Positions 32,994-45,885 of a stretch of 64,000 nt of DNA are shown piece after piece; positions within the stretch are counted from its first letter, which is position 1; each line of letters starts with the position of its first letter. The stretch is from positions 79,501-143,500 of the forward strand of contig CAUYUJ010018567.1 of the NCBI GenBank assembly GCA_963575745.1, written 5' to 3'. The notes beneath the pieces are model-generated. The model was not told the DNA's origin. It saw only the letters and a list, made by a program, of their open reading frames with translations, and made no database searches. This DNA comes from Prorocentrum cordatum. Lineage: Eukaryota; Sar; Dinophyceae; Prorocentrales; Prorocentraceae. The position numbers and the translations under genes were made by a program.

Positions 32994-33028
32994 GGACCAT
33001 CCTGTGGTGTTGGGTCCTCGTTTTGAAG
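32994..33028 (+). other. Conserved hairpin motif, copy 4
   Basis: GGACCATCCTGTGGTGTTGGG followed by TCCTCGTTTTGAAG; it precedes the ATC tract and the family A array. Together this is the reverse-complement order of 1-2144. Confidence 0.75.
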
Positions 33029-33059
33029 AGCCAGCGCCCCACGTGCCTCCCCCCCTCCT

Positions 33060-33640
<581 letters not shown>

Positions 33641-35372
33641 GCTTCGTGGCCCCATTGGGGACTCCACCGAAGGCCCCAGTGGCTGCGTTCGCATGCGCCC
33701 ACCGCACAAACTTCGGCATATCCCGCACACGCGTCGTGGCCCCATACGAGGCTCCCCCGAAATCACCAATGGCTGCGTTCGCATGCGCCCACCGCACCTA
33801 TTTCAACACACCCCTCACACGCTTCGTGGCCCCACAGGGAGCTCCACCGAAGGCCCAAGTGGTTGCGCCCGCACGCGCCCACTGCACCCATTTCGGCACA
33901 CCCCTCACACGCTTCGTGGCCCCATAGGGACCTCCACCGAAGGCCCCAGCGGCTGCGTTCGCATGCGCCCACCGCGCCCAGGTCGGCACACCCCTCACAC
34001 GCTTCGTGGCCCCAGAAAAAGCCCAACCGAAGGCCCCAATGGCTGCGTTCGCATGCGCACACCGCACCCGTGTCGGCACGCCCCTCACACGTTTCGTGGC
34101 CACACAAGGAGCTCCACCGAAGGCCCAAGTGGTTGCGCCCGCAAGCGCCCACCGCACCCGTGTCGGCACAACCCTCACACGCTTCGTGGCCCTAATCAGG
34201 AGCTCCACCGAAGGCCCAAGTGGTTGCGTTCGCATGCGCCCACCCACCCAGTTCGGCACAACCCTCAAACGCTTCGTGGCCACATAGAGAGCTCCACCGA
34301 AGGCCCCAGTGGCTGCGTTCGCATGCGCCCACCGCACCCATTTCGGCACACCCTGCACACGCTTCGTGGCGGCCCCATAATGTGCTCCATCGAAGGCCCC
34401 AGCGGCTGCGTTCGCATGCGCCCACAGCACCCACTTCGGCACACCCCTCATACGTTTCGTAGCCACATAAGGAGACGCACCGACACCCCAATGGTTGCGG
34501 TCGCATGCGCCCACCGCACCCATGTCGACACAAGCCTCACACGCTTCGTGGCCCCATAAGGAATTCCACCGACTGCCCCAGTGGCTGCGTTCGCATGCGC
34601 CCACCGCAACCACTCCGGTACACCCCTCACACGCTTCGTGGTCCTAATCAGGAGCTCCACCGAAGGCCCCAGTGGCTGCGTTCGCATGCGCCCACCGCAC
34701 CCGTGTCGGCACAACCCTCACACGCTTCGTGGCCCCATAGGGAGCTCGTCCCATGCGCCCGCCGCAAACATTTCGGCACACCCCTCACACGCTTCGTGGC
34801 CCCAGCGGGAGCTCCACCGAAGGCCCCAGCGTCTGCGTTCGCATGCGCCCACCGCGCCCAGTTCGGCACACCCCTCACACGCTTCATAACCCCAAAGGGA
34901 GCCCCACCGAAGGCCCCAGCGGCTGCGTTCGCATGCGCCCACCGCACCCATTTCGGCACACCCCTCACACGTTTCGTGGCCACACAAGGAGCTCCACCGA
35001 AGGCCCAAGTGGTTGCGCCCGCACGCGCCCACCGCACCCATTTCGGCTAACCCCTCCACGCTTCGTGGCCCCATAGGGAGCCCCACCGAAGGTCCCAGTG
35101 GTTGCGCTCACATGCCCCCACCGCACCCATGTCGGCACTCCCATCACACGTTTCGTGGCCCCACAGGGAGGTCCACCGAAGGCCCAAGTGGCTGCGTTCG
35201 CACGGCGCCACCGCATCCATTTCGGCACACCCCTCACACGCTTCGTGGCCCCACAGGCAGCTCCATCGAAGGCCCCACTGACAGGGTTCGCATGGCGCCA
35301 CCGCACCCATTTCGGCACACCCCTCACGCGTCGAGTGGCCCCATGGGGGGCTCCACCAAAGGCGGGGCTCAC
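33641..35372 (-). repeat. Family A minisatellite, 90-bp unit, array 2 (inverted)
   Basis: About 19 copies of the family A unit in reverse complement: GGAGCTCCACCGAAGGCCCC, GCGTTCGCATGCGCCCACCG, TTCGGCACACCCCTCACACG. It differs from array 1 by fixed changes (GTGGGCGCATGC versus TGGGGAGGCATGC), so the arrays have homogenised separately. Confidence 0.95.
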
Positions 35373-35400
35373 AACTGCGGTACTCACAATTGCACACGGT

Positions 35401-35700
35401 TGAGTCCTTCGCCAGGATAATTCCCCACCATCCTATGGTGTTGGGTCCTGGTTTTGAAGAAACGGTCCCCGCGTTCCTTCCTCCTCGCCCCCCCCTTCCA
35501 CCGCCCGCACGCGTCACCCACATCCATTTCGGTACACCCCTTACACGTTTCGTGGCCCCATAGGGGGCTCCACACAAGGCCCCAGTGGGGGTGGCCACAT
35601 GCGGCCGCACACCCAGTACAGCGTTTCGTGGCCCCAACGGGAGCTCCACCCAAGGCCCCATGCGTCCGCCACACCCAGTAAAGCGTTTCGTGGCGCCGGT
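35401..35700 (+). repeat. Hairpin motif copy 5 followed by eroded family A units
   Basis: CGCCAGGATAATTCCCCACC (35411 on), then GGTGTTGGGTCCTGGTTTTG (ending near 35457), a C/T-rich stretch, and three truncated family A units (GTTTCGTGGCCCCATAGGGG; GGGAGCTCCACCCAAGGCCC). This joins the 8440-type CGCCAGGRTAATT element, the hairpin and family A in a single module. Confidence 0.75.
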
Positions 35701-36860
35701 CCTGGGGGGGAACACCAACCCCACCTAGTTAGCCCCCCCCAAAAAAAAAACCGTTGAAGGGGGGTTCCCAGGAGGTGAAGCCCACCAACCCCCCCGACCA
35801 CCACCACCCCAAAAAAAGGGAGGGCTCCTGGGGGAAAACCCACCAACCCCCCCACCCACCCCGAAAAAACCCAAGGCACGGTGCGGCAGGGCCCGAAGAG
35901 GTCACGGACGCAGGTCGAAGGCGGCGCAAGACCCACACGCCGGTGTCGGCACCAGACTGAACACTGCGAGACGTGGTGAAGCTGCATACGATAAACCTGG
36001 CGTCGTCGGCCCCCTGCACTTACCTCCTCCCTCGACGCGAGCTTGTAAGACTGGCACGCATGCTTCGATGCCGCGGCCTCCCTGACTTCGGAAAAGCCGA
36101 ATGGCTGACTGAGTCGTTGGACAGGCCAAGAGAGGGCTGAGGGGCAAAGATCCCCGAAATGGGAGAACGATGGAGAATCATGGTTCCCTCTGTGCCCCGG
36201 CCTCCCCCCGGCTCACGGGCGGGAAAAATACCCATGTCCATGGCATCGCGGCCTCGACTCCCCAGCCGCAACCCCATGGATGCGGGACGGCTGTGCGCGG
36301 ATGCGTCGCGAGAAATGTGTCTGTGCGATTGCCTGACCTGAAGCCAACCCCGAGCACTCACCCAGCCGAAGAGGAGGCCGGCCACCCGAGCGGCCTGGGC
36401 CGCCGCCGGTAGAACATGCGGCCGTGCAAACTCCTGCGGATTACAGGGCGCTCGTGCAGCTGATTCCGCCTGCTCGTTCACGCCAAACAGATGTGCGTAC
36501 TGTTGAGGCCACCGTTCTAAACACGAGCGGAAGGGCATGCGAAGCGCCTTAGTCTGCAACAAGCTTGAAAGTATGCACGGACGGATCGAGAGTGCACCCT
36601 CCTCGCGAGCAGAAATCCATCGAGAAGCAACATAGTCTCAAGGACAAACACAGTGATACTGTCGTGGGAGCCTCTCGAGGGACCCCGTACCAGCTCAGAA
36701 CTCGGGCCCACGACGCGGCCTCCTGGATTCCGTGGGCCCTTACCAGAAAATATACAGTTCTCCCACATATGTTTATGGATACGTCTATATAGAGAGATAT
36801 AGTATAATCCCATACCGACTAAGACATGCCTATACAAATATATGAAGTATCAGAAAATGT
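35701..36860. other. Spacer, no gene recognised
   Basis: 35720-35870 has C-runs and A-runs with ACCCACCAACCCCCC repeats. The remainder has only short frames of no clear meaning. Confidence 0.5.
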
Positions 36861-37760
36861 AGACCATCGACCTATGTATGTATGCAAACATGCATGCATG
36901 CATATACACATACAATCATGCATACAAACAGACATATAGACATGCATATATACACACATACCTACATACATACGTAAATACATGCATGCATGCATGCATG
37001 CATACATACATCGATGTATGCATACATGCATACACATATATACAAATATATATATATATATATGTATATATGTATATATACATACGTACATGCATACATA
37101 CATACATACATACATACATACATACATACGTACGTACGTACGTACGTACGTACATACATACATACATACATACATACATACATACATAAATACATGCATA
37201 CATGCATATATACATACATACATACATACATACATACATACATACATACATACGTACATACATACATACATACATGCATGCATGCATACATACATACATA
37301 CATACATACATACATACATGCACATACATGCATGCATGCATGCATGCATGCATACATACATACATACATACGTACGTTCGTACATACATGCATATATGCA
37401 TACACACATACATACATACAGACAGACAGGCAGACAGGCAGACAGACAGACATGCATGTTTGCATACATACATACATAAATGCATGCATGCATGCGTGCA
37501 TACATGCATGTACAAACACACCTGCAGACATACATGCATGCATACATGCATTAAAAAACATATATATAAATAAGAACAACACCAACAATAACACCAACAG
37601 ACACATTCAAAATAAACGAGTAAACACATGGACACCTAAATGCATATATATATACTACAGAACAAAAGTATATGCATGTGTATACGTATGTATATATGTG
37701 TATGTATATGCATGCCTTATAGATGTGTATACACATACACGTACATAAATAGTATACCTC
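36861..37760. repeat. Mosaic CATA/CATG/CGTA/CAGA microsatellite, about 900 bp
   Basis: Longest tetranucleotide tract in the window: CATA with islands of CATG, ACGT (37127-37152), CAGA/CAGG (37420-37450) and TATA. Confidence 0.95.
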
Positions 37761-37834
37761 TATTTGTAACCCAAAAATGGAATGACAAAAAACAGGGAAG
37801 CCTCGGGTGGTTGGTAACTCCAGGACCTCACTTC

Positions 37835-37934
37835 GGCGTGGACCTTTCAACCTTCAACGCTCAAAGGTTTCTCTCGATCGCCAAATCGTTCCGTATTCGC
37901 CGCCGCGTCGACTCGACACGAACCTGCCGTAACG
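37835..37934. mobile_element. Truncated TIR element, GTTCGTGTCG family
   Basis: Right end GTCGACTCGACACGAACCTG, then CCGTAACG, matches the terminal repeat of the elements at 38103, 41733 and 42841. The left end is not preserved. Confidence 0.55.
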
Positions 37935-38102
37935 CTGCCTGGCCACTTTGGCGCCTTGTGGCACTCTCGGGGAGACTCTGGAGCAAATCCTCGAGAAGTC
38001 GTCACGGCCCCACACGTCTCGACCTCGAGAACGTCTCCATCACCGCCAGTCCAGGTGGCGACCTCACCCCAGCCCAGCACGCGCTGAAGCCCCCGAAAAT
38101 CA

Positions 38103-38262
38103 GCACGGCAGGTTCGTGTCGTCACGTGCTCAGTTGGTTTCTGACACCGCGTGGATCGTTCAACCTTCAACAACGTTGGCCGACTCTGGGCCACTGGCGG
38201 CGCTCAACCTTGAACGCCCGCGCTGGGGTCGACACGGCACGAACCTAATTGCTGTAATTAGG
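38103..38262. mobile_element. TIR element (MITE-like), GTTCGTGTCG family
   Basis: Starts CACGGCAGGTTCGTGTCGTC and ends GTCGACACGGCACGAACCTA, then ATTGCTGTAATTAGGG. Internal GTTCAACCTT and CTCAACCTTGAACGC palindromes are shared with the family. No coding capacity. Confidence 0.7.
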
Positions 38263-38299
38263 GCACTCGTTGCGTCTCTTGACGCCCCATTCAGGCCTC

Positions 38300-38450
38300 A
38301 TGGAGCCGCCACGGGATCTCCTTGGGCCGTCTTGTAGGCACTTTGAAACCCTCAAGAACAGTGGTCGAGGCTTCTTGGAGCTCTCTTCGGCCGTCTTCCA
38401 GCCACCTCGAAGCTCTCTCAAGAGTTCTTGGGGCCCTCTTTAATTGGAGG
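38300..38450. repeat. Family C repeat fragment
   Basis: CCTTGGGCCGTCTTG, GGCCGTCTTCCAGCC and TCTTGGGGCCCTC units. Confidence 0.65.
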
Positions 38451-38695
38451 ATGGCTGCCTTGCTGAGGTTGCCCCGGTGAACTGGACAGTACAAGAAACC
38501 AGCCTCACGAGTTACCCGGGCACCCAAATCAGGCCTCGCCACCCCGGGTGCTGCCACCTCCACTCGTCTTCGGCCCCTGGGGAGACCAGCGGGGAGGCGC
38601 AGCACGGGCATCCAAATAAGAAGTACCCACTTCTAAGGCCTTTGGTGAATCCACTGGAGCGCCAGAGCACAGCTAGCCAAATCCGTTTCGTTTGA

Positions 38696-38745
38696 CACGT
38701 CGTCGTCGTCGTCGTCGTTGTCGTCGTCGTCGCCGTCGCCGCTCC
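38696..38745. repeat. (GTC)n tract
   Basis: About 15 GTC triplets with two variants. Confidence 0.9.
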
Positions 38746-38769
38746 CCCCTTTTCCCTGGGCCCTCCTCC

Positions 38770-39560
38770 TTAAGCGCACCAGCCAAAGCAGAAAAGCCTA
38801 AGCGAAATTGAGCTACGTCGTGATTGAGACGAGGGGAAGTCCCTTCCCTGTGATGCCTTCCCCGCCGGGGGGGGCAGGGAGGGGAAGTTCCGGGGAGGGC
38901 AGGGGCGGGGTCCTGGAAGGGGGGGGCCCGAGGGGCGGTCCCGGGTCAGAATACCCCCCACCCCGGGGGGTCCGGAAGCCCAAGAGGCCCCCCAAAGGCC
39001 CCCGCGAGTATCCCAGGCGCCCTCAAGGAAACGCCGGGAAGCCCCAGGAGGCTCCCAAAAGGCTCCAGGACACCCCCAGAACTTCCCCCCAGAGGCTCCC
39101 GAGAGCGCGCCTCCAAAGAGACTTCAAGAAGCGTATGGGCCTTCCTCCTCAAGCGCGCAAGCCAAAACAAAACAGCCAAACCGAAATTGAGCAACGTTGT
39201 AGTTGAGTCGAAAGGAAGCCCCTTCCCTAGGATCCCTTCCCCGCCGGGGGGAGGGGGAGTCCCGGGAGGGGTAGGGCTGGGAGTTCCCAGGGAGGGCCCG
39301 GGTCAGAATGCCACCCCCCGGGGGGGTCCCGGGGCCCAAAAAGCCCCACAGTGGCCCCCACGAGGCCACCAGGCGCCCCCAAGGAACAACCAGGAACCGC
39401 CAGGAGGCTCCCAAGACACCCCCACAACTTCGTGGGGGTTCTTGGGCACCTCTCGGGGACCTCGTGTAGTCTCTCGGGTACTCTTGGGAGCGTCTGATAC
39501 CGACCTGCCCGATTGCCTCTTCCATCGTGGGGGTCGTCGTCCCGGGCTGGCGGCACCAGC
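38770..39560. repeat. Tandem duplication, about 377-bp unit, two copies
   Basis: AAGCGCACCAGCCAAAGCAG through CGAAATTGAGCTACG, then CCTTCCCCGCCGGGGGG, at 38772 recurs at about 39149 with about 15-20 percent divergence. Each copy carries G-runs and then an AGGCTCCCAAAA/CCAGGCGCC-type body. No gene supported. Confidence 0.8.
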
Positions 39561-39689
39561 CATAAGGCCTTGGCGATTACGCTACCGAGGAACCCCACAT
39601 ACTTATATTATGGCTGGAGTGATGATAGCTGAAGTGAAGCATGTGAGAATGATGTTGGTGGCCGTTGCCGCGCCGATACCGTTGGTGAC

Positions 39690-40295
39690 GCCACTCAAGA
39701 GGAGAGGTGGAAGAGGAGAAGCGCCGCGCCAGCCACACTTTGCGAGCCCGAAACAGATAGCGACCGCACCCCCAAGGTACCCCCTTGTGGCGTCGAGAAA
39801 GTGCCACGCCTGCCACACTTTGCGAAGCCGAAACGGATAGCGACCGCACCCCTGGCGCACCCCCTGTGGCATCGAGAACGTACCGCGCCTCCCACGCCTT
39901 GCGAGCCCGCAATAGATAGCGACCGCACCCCCAGCGCACCCCCTTGTGGCGTCGAAGAAATGTCACGCCTGCCACGCTTTGCGAACCCGAAACGGATAGC
40001 GACCGCACCCCCAGCGCACTCCCTTCGGCGTCGAGAAGTTGCCACGCCTGCCACGCTTTGCGAGCCCGGAACGGATAGCGACCGCACCCCCAGCGCACCC
40101 CCTGTGGCGTCGAGAAAGTGCCACGCCTGCCAACGAGTTGCAAGCCCGAAACGGATAGCGACCGCAGCCCCAGCGCACCCCCTGCGGCATCGAGGAAGTG
40201 TCACGCCTGCCACGCTTTGCGCGGCCTAAACGGGTAGCGACCGCACCCCCAACGCATCCCCTGTGGCGTCCAGAGGGGTACGCCACAGGGGGTGC
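39690..40295. repeat. 80-bp minisatellite
   Basis: About 7-8 copies of an 80-bp unit with GAAACGGATAGCGACCGCAC, CCCCTTGTGGCGTCGAGAA and CACGCCTGCCACGCTTTGCG. GATAGCGACC sites at 39756, 39836 and 39915 set the period. Inverted GGTACGCCACAGGGGGTGCG at 40278-40297 ends the array. Confidence 0.9.
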
Positions 40296-40349
40296 GTTGG
40301 GGGTGTGCCTCGCAACCCACCCGTCCCCCAACGCCACGCCTGCCACACG

Positions 40350-40552
40350 TTGCGCACCCCCTATGGTGTCGAGAAAATGCCACGCCTGCTATGCCCTGGA
40401 CGACCGTCGTGCATAGCGGCCGCGGTGAGGGACCACCCCCTGCGCACCCCCTATGGTGTCGAGAAAATGCCATGCCTGCTATGCCCTGGACGACCGTCGT
40501 GCATAGCGGCCGCGGTGAGGGACCACCCCCGGCGCACCCCCTATGGTGTCGA
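40350..40552. repeat. 90-bp repeat, just over two copies
   Basis: GCGCACCCCCTATGGTGTCG at 40352, 40442 and 40532, with GACGACCGTCGTGCATAGCG between. It is related to the 80-bp unit through CACGCCTGC and TGGTGTCGAGAAA. Confidence 0.9.
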
Positions 40553-40652
40553 GCTGTGCTGAGCAGTGCTGTGCTGTGCTGTGCTGTGCTGTGCTGTGCT
40601 GTGCTGTGCTGTGCTGTGCTGTGCTGTGCTGTGCTATGCTATGCTGTGCTGT
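40553..40652. repeat. (TGTGC)n pentanucleotide tract
   Basis: About 18 units of TGTGC with three TATGC variants. Confidence 0.97.
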
Positions 40653-40769
40653 GTGAGAAGGGGAGGAGGGAGGTGCGGGAGAAGCGGCTGCGACGAGGCA
40701 GAGAAGAAAACCAGAACCCCACTAAGCATGTGGGGAATAAAACCCATTAGGACCCCGACTCCCTAGACG

Positions 40770-41460
40770 TAAACCGGTGGCCATTGGGCAAGGCCCCTTG
40801 AGAGTCCAGCGGAGCGGAACGCCGCTGTGCGGGCGCCCACACAAGGCCTTCGTCTCCCTGGGGGCTGCCAAGCGTACAACTGTCGCCACTTCCTGGAATC
40901 CGTCCAAACATCGCCCCACAGGCACCCAAATGAGACCCCGCTGCCGCGGAAGCTGCCACATGTAGACTTGCCGCCTTTGCCATGCGCCGTCGCGCAGGCA
41001 CCCAGGATTGAGACCTCGCCCCTCGCGTCTGCCAAGCGGATGCACCTATAGAGTCCAGCGAAGCTGCGTGATCACGGGAATACAAATGAGATGCCGCCTG
41101 CCTGGGTGCTGCCAAACGTTCACTTGTCGCCACGTCGTCGGCCCCTGCTGAGTCTGGCAGGAAGCCGCCGCACGGGCACACCACACCTAGACTTTCGCCC
41201 CCCTGGGTGCTGCCAAACTGCTGCTGCCACTTTCTTGGGTCCACTGATGGGGTCCAGCGGGGACCCGCCGCACGGGCACCCAGACGAGGTCTTGCCCATC
41301 CGTTTGCTGCCAAGCACTCGTCCGCTGCTACTTCTTGGGCCTCCGTGGCGTCCATCAAAGAGTCGCCGCAAGGCGGCTCAAACAAGACTGCGCCTCCTCA
41401 TGCGCTGCCAAACGCACAACTGTCGCAACATTTCCTGGGCATCTAAGGAGTGAAGCCCAA
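40770..41460. repeat. Degenerate 80-100-bp repeat with GCTGCCAA core
   Basis: GCTGCCAARCG followed by GTCGCCACTTCCTGG-like sequence and GCCGCACGGGCACCCA recurs at about 40864, 40950, 41028, 41106, 41207, 41308 and 41404. A 212-codon minus frame crosses it but looks repeat-derived (RRPCVGARTAA-type units). Confidence 0.65.
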
Positions 41461-41732
41461 AGTGGCTCCAAGAGCGTCCCGAAAAGCTGAGAGCCCCAAG
41501 AGTGCCCTGGCAATGCCACACATAAGCGATAAACATCGCCCGCCCTGTCGCGTGAGCTACCGCTGTGGCACGCACTACTATTGACGCGAGTCGGCGGGAC
41601 GTGCGAAAGGGGCGAGGATGGGAAAGGGAACGGAGTGACAAGGCCACAAGGGGGACGCCGAGAGGAAACAGGGGGGTGCGCTGAGCAGCACTCCGATACC
41701 GACAAGGCAATGATTAGAGCACCCAGCGTGGG

Positions 41733-41925
41733 CCTACGGCAAGTTCGTGTCGTGCCAACTTCGGCGTCGGGTTCCGACACCGCGGGGAACGTTCAACCGT
41801 GAACGCTGGGCCGTTGCCGAAACGTCAAACCTTTCAACATCGACCGATTCTCGGTCGCTGGTGACGTTCAACGTTGAACGCCGGCGGCGGGGTCGCCGCC
41901 GGTCGACACGACGCGAACCTCCCGT
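41733..41925. mobile_element. TIR element (MITE-like), GTTCGTGTCG family
   Basis: Left end CCTACGGCAAGTTCGTGTCG; right end GTCGACACGACGCGAACCTC, then CCGT. Internal GTTCAACCGTGAAC and GTTCAACGTTGAAC palindromes. About 193 bp, no coding capacity. Confidence 0.8.
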
Positions 41926-42840
41926 CTTGCCCCAAGACAGAGGTAACATGGACGGGAAGAAAATGGGGACCATGGCCAAGACTAAACGCAGAAACGTCGT
42001 GTCGATCTTGGTCGCCATCGATCTTGGTTAGCGTCAGTTCGTGGATGGTCCTCGCGAATGGGCGACGGCCGACGTAGACCACGACCAAGATCGGTATCGA
42101 CAAGATCCCGCGATATCTTGGCCATGTTCCTCGTGACTCTCCCCTCAGCGGCAGCCCAAGTCCCAAGCCCCTCTTCCCGCACCCCTGAGGCCCAGTGCCC
42201 CCTGACCACCTGCTCAGGTCGGCGGGGGGCCACCTGAGACAACGGAGGCCCTCTGATGGCGGCCCCCTACCCCCCTGTGCGCACCGCCCACTCTCGCCCG
42301 GCCCGAACTTGCTCACGATCGACCCCTGGAGCTCACGCGGTCCCAAGAAACGAAGCCACAGCCCAAGCCCCGAGCCTCTGCTCACCACAGGCGGGCGGTC
42401 CTGGTGGAGAAGCCTCGCGCGCCGGGCGCTGGCACCGAGCCTCGCGAGGCCGTGTGCGTGGGCACCGCGTCGCCGGACAGCAGCGCGCCTCGCCGCTCGG
42501 CGGCGGGAGCTGCTCGAGTAGGAGATGGACTGCAGAACTGATTCGCCCAAGATGGAATGGCCCGTCGAGTCTGCGACAGATACGCGGAATGCTCGCAGAT
42601 CGGCCAACATCTTGCGTGCTAGATTCGACGACGAAAACGAGGGTAAATCTGCACTTGATCTCCTACTCGAGTTCTGGGGACCCAACGTCGGCCGAAGGAA
42701 ACCACACCAAACCAATCGGCAACGGGAGCCCGCAGCGCGACGCGAGCCGTCCCGAAGCCGGCGTCGACGGCGGCCAGGGCCGGCGAGTGGGAGGGGCCGG
42801 CTTGGCTGGATGAGATCGCCCGTGCGACCCTGACAAGGAA

Positions 42841-43036
42841 CCTACGGCAGGTTCGTGTCGTGACGACCCCAGCGTTGGTTTCTGACGCCGCGTGGATCGT
42901 TCAACCTTGAACGATCGGCGGCTGGTCGATCGCCCGGTCGTTCCATATAGGTTGATTCTGGGCCACTGGCGGCGTTCAACCTTGAACGCCCGCGGCGGGG
43001 TCGCCGCCGGTCGACACGACGCGAACCTACCGTAGG
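42841..43036. mobile_element. TIR element (MITE-like), GTTCGTGTCG family, best-preserved copy
   Basis: 196 bp. The 27-bp termini (CCTACGGCAGGTTCGTGTCG + TGACGAC against its complement) match at 24 of 27 positions. Two internal GTTCAACCTTGAAC palindromes. The edges also read CAG|GTTCGTG at the left and CCGTAG|GG at the right, i.e. GT-AG intron borders, so it could act as an introner-type element. No flanking target-site duplication is obvious. Confidence 0.8.
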
Positions 43037-45880
43037 GCTGTGGAATCGAGAAGGGCTGCAGCGTACCAAGTGCGGGTGCTGTCGCACTGAAGTCCAGGAA
43101 GTGAGGCACGGGAGGGTGTGCCCGTGCCTTCCTTCGAGTGGCAGTGGCGGTGAAGCATAAGCACTCGCAGCACACGAGCCGAAGTGTCAGCAACAGCAGC
43201 GAGAACAGTAGCAGTGATAACGATATCATGTGCACAGCTCAAGAGCAGAGTGCTACTACTGGGCAGCGGCAATGGAGTAGAAGAGCTGCGCATGACTAGA
43301 CATCATTGACGAAACTCTGTAAGACAAACACCGAGACGCCACACTGGGTGGAACAGTCTCGCGATATATAACAGATGGGGTGTATCAAACATAGTGGGAG
43401 AAATATGCAGCTCAACTGATGTATCGCGCAATGTCTTACAGTCAATCAGAAGAATGTGCTCGAGGGAACTAAAGGCCCTAGGTGGGGAAAACAAATAGAT
43501 GCGAAGAGATCCTCAGGAGAAAAAGAAGGAAGAGGCGCAGCTGTAGCAGAACCAGAAAAGAGCATCGTCCACCACCGCACCACCACACCTGCAGCCGTTG
43601 GTGTGTCTTGGGCCACTGCATGTTGATGTGAGTCGCATCATGCGAAGCAACAGCTAGTGCTCCCGACGTATCGAAACCGACATGCGCACATTTTGTTCGC
43701 CCAGATCCTGCGTTTTCCTTTTGGAGCTCCCATCAGAGAACGACCCCAGAATCGGGTGCGGGCGGGATCCGCGGCACCGACCCCGACTCGGCGCCCCCTG
43801 GCCCTCCCTCTCCACCCTGCCCCGGCGGCTGCAACAGGGGCGGATCGCCCACGGGTGGGCACTACTTGTATCCAGGGGCGCCGATCATCTTGTGTTCGGC
43901 GAGGCGCCCAGAGGGAATCGCGCAATACCCCCCTTTCCTGGGCTATCCGCTCCTTGTGCCCCCACCCTCACTACCCCAGGCGCCCGCCCGAGCACGGCGG
44001 ACAATTCGCACTGCAACGCAGCTGCGAAACCCGCAGATATCACGCAGCTCGAACTGGTAGTCAACCACCATACCCTGCATGACCCCCCGGGGCCCTCAAG
44101 ACGCTCCCAAGACGGCGCCACAAGGGACCCAAGAGGGGAAACACGAATTGACATGTGGAGCCCTTCGCCCCAAGATGACACAGCCTTCAGGCCCCGCATG
44201 CCCCCAGGCCCACAAAGCCCCCAAAAGCCCTCCGAGATGCCCCGAGACACCCCGACAGAGGCCACCGAGAGGCCCTGAAGGCCTCCAGCTGTGAACACGG
44301 AGCACTGGAACACTGCAGGGTCCTCACAAAAGCACGGGCCACCGATCTGCCCGAGCCTCTGGGCGCCCTCGGGGTGTGCAGCATGAGCCCCCCGGGGTGC
44401 AGAATTGCTGAAGACCTGGCCAGATGCCGAGCATTTGTCCTGCCCGAATCGGAAGCAGCAGCTGCAGCAGCAGGGTGGAATAGAACCCCCCCGCTGCCAC
44501 ATCCCAGCGGAGAATGCGCGAGAAGGAGGACGAGCAAGACCCAAAGAGAACAGGGGCGACAGAAGGATCAGAAAGACAAAAAACAAATAATTAGTAAGAC
44601 GAAGGCGAGATGGGGAGAAAATCCAGAAGAAGATGACTCAAAGAATCTCTGAGCTGGCGTGTCGGAAAAATGCATCGGGTGCCGCAGCCGGTCCCAGAGC
44701 GCTCCCGAACGCTCTGAGCACGCTCCGGAACGCCCTGGGCGGGTTGTCCTCTTCCCGCAGGCGGCCGGAGAGGAGAGACCACGGGCAGGAGCACGCCGAT
44801 CCGGCCCCTGATTGACAGCCTGACTGCGCGGGTCCCGTGGGGCGAGCGTCCCCGCGGGCGCTGGCGCCTCGCGCGGCCGCTCGCGGGCCGAAGGCCACGG
44901 CCCTGGCTCTGGCGCGCGGGGGCGCGGGCCACACAGGCGCTGGGCACAGCGGGGGAGCCGCCGCAGCCTGGCCAGGGCGCAGGTCGGCCCCGGCGTGACG
45001 CGTGCACGACCGGGGCGCAGACGTGAGGCCGGGCACGGGCAGCGGCGGCGACGGCAGCGGCGGTGGCCGCCGCGGCGGCAGCGGATGGCGGTATTGGCGA
45101 TCGCGCTGCGTGCTCTCCGCCTCTCTGGTCAAGGGCCGGCGCCAAGCCAGTCGTATAGTCTGGGCCCCGGCGGGGGATAGTCCGATCCCAAGACACCTGT
45201 CCCCGCATTGTCCTCCCAACCGGCGCCTACGTAGATCAGAAAACAGCCCACGACACCTCCCTGATTCCGGCCAGGCATCGCCACCAGAGTCCTTCCAAGG
45301 CACCAGCCAGTCTGATGACTCACGCTTCGAGCCGCACTCCAAGCAAAACTGGTGAAACCGACTTAATGAGCACACGGCAAGAAGAGATGTGAACTCCGCA
45401 ACCAACAACACATTCTAGATGATTGTCCTGCTCACGCAATTCGTTCTCTGACCTGGGGCAGGAAGCGGGTTGCAAAGTGAGCTGTCGCCCCTCCGGGAGA
45501 CCGGCGCTTACCCCCTGGAGAGGCGAGCACTCCCTGCAGAGATCCCCCGTCGACTTCGGACCAGTGGCTCAAAAACGGGGTGATGAGGGACGGGGCCCCA
45601 AGGACGAGGTGCCGAAAACAGCGCAAATCCATCCTCGGATCCCTTCCTGATCCTTAGGATCCCATCCCTCAGGACCCCATCTTTGAACCACCGACTGGAC
45701 AGGCTCAGCCAAAGCGAAAGACTTCCCAGCTCCCGTGGGATGATAGGGCCGGACCGCGGCACGCGGCCCACCAGAAGCCTCGCTCCCGCCCTTCGCGCCT
45801 GACTCCTGGGAGCCCCATGGGCGTCAGAGCAACCAAGGCCACCCAACCTGCGAGGCTCCAGGACGCCCGACTTGCCAGAA
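43037..45880. other. Long spacer without a convincing gene
   Basis: Contains GC-rich open frames (44591-45208 and 44638-45411, minus) that are Arg/Pro/Ala-rich and frame-redundant, hence unlikely genes. Around 44615-44790 a weak relative of the GGGAATCTCTGAGATCTGG element occurs (AGAATCTCTGAGCTGG, then CCAGAGCGCTCCCGAACGCT). Otherwise unremarkable. Confidence 0.45.
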
Positions 45881-45885
45881 GACGA

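Noticed and set aside
44591-45411. Minus-strand GC-rich frames of 205 and 257 codons
   Set aside because: Overlapping, Arg/Pro/Ala-rich and without domains; typical of random open frames in high-GC DNA.
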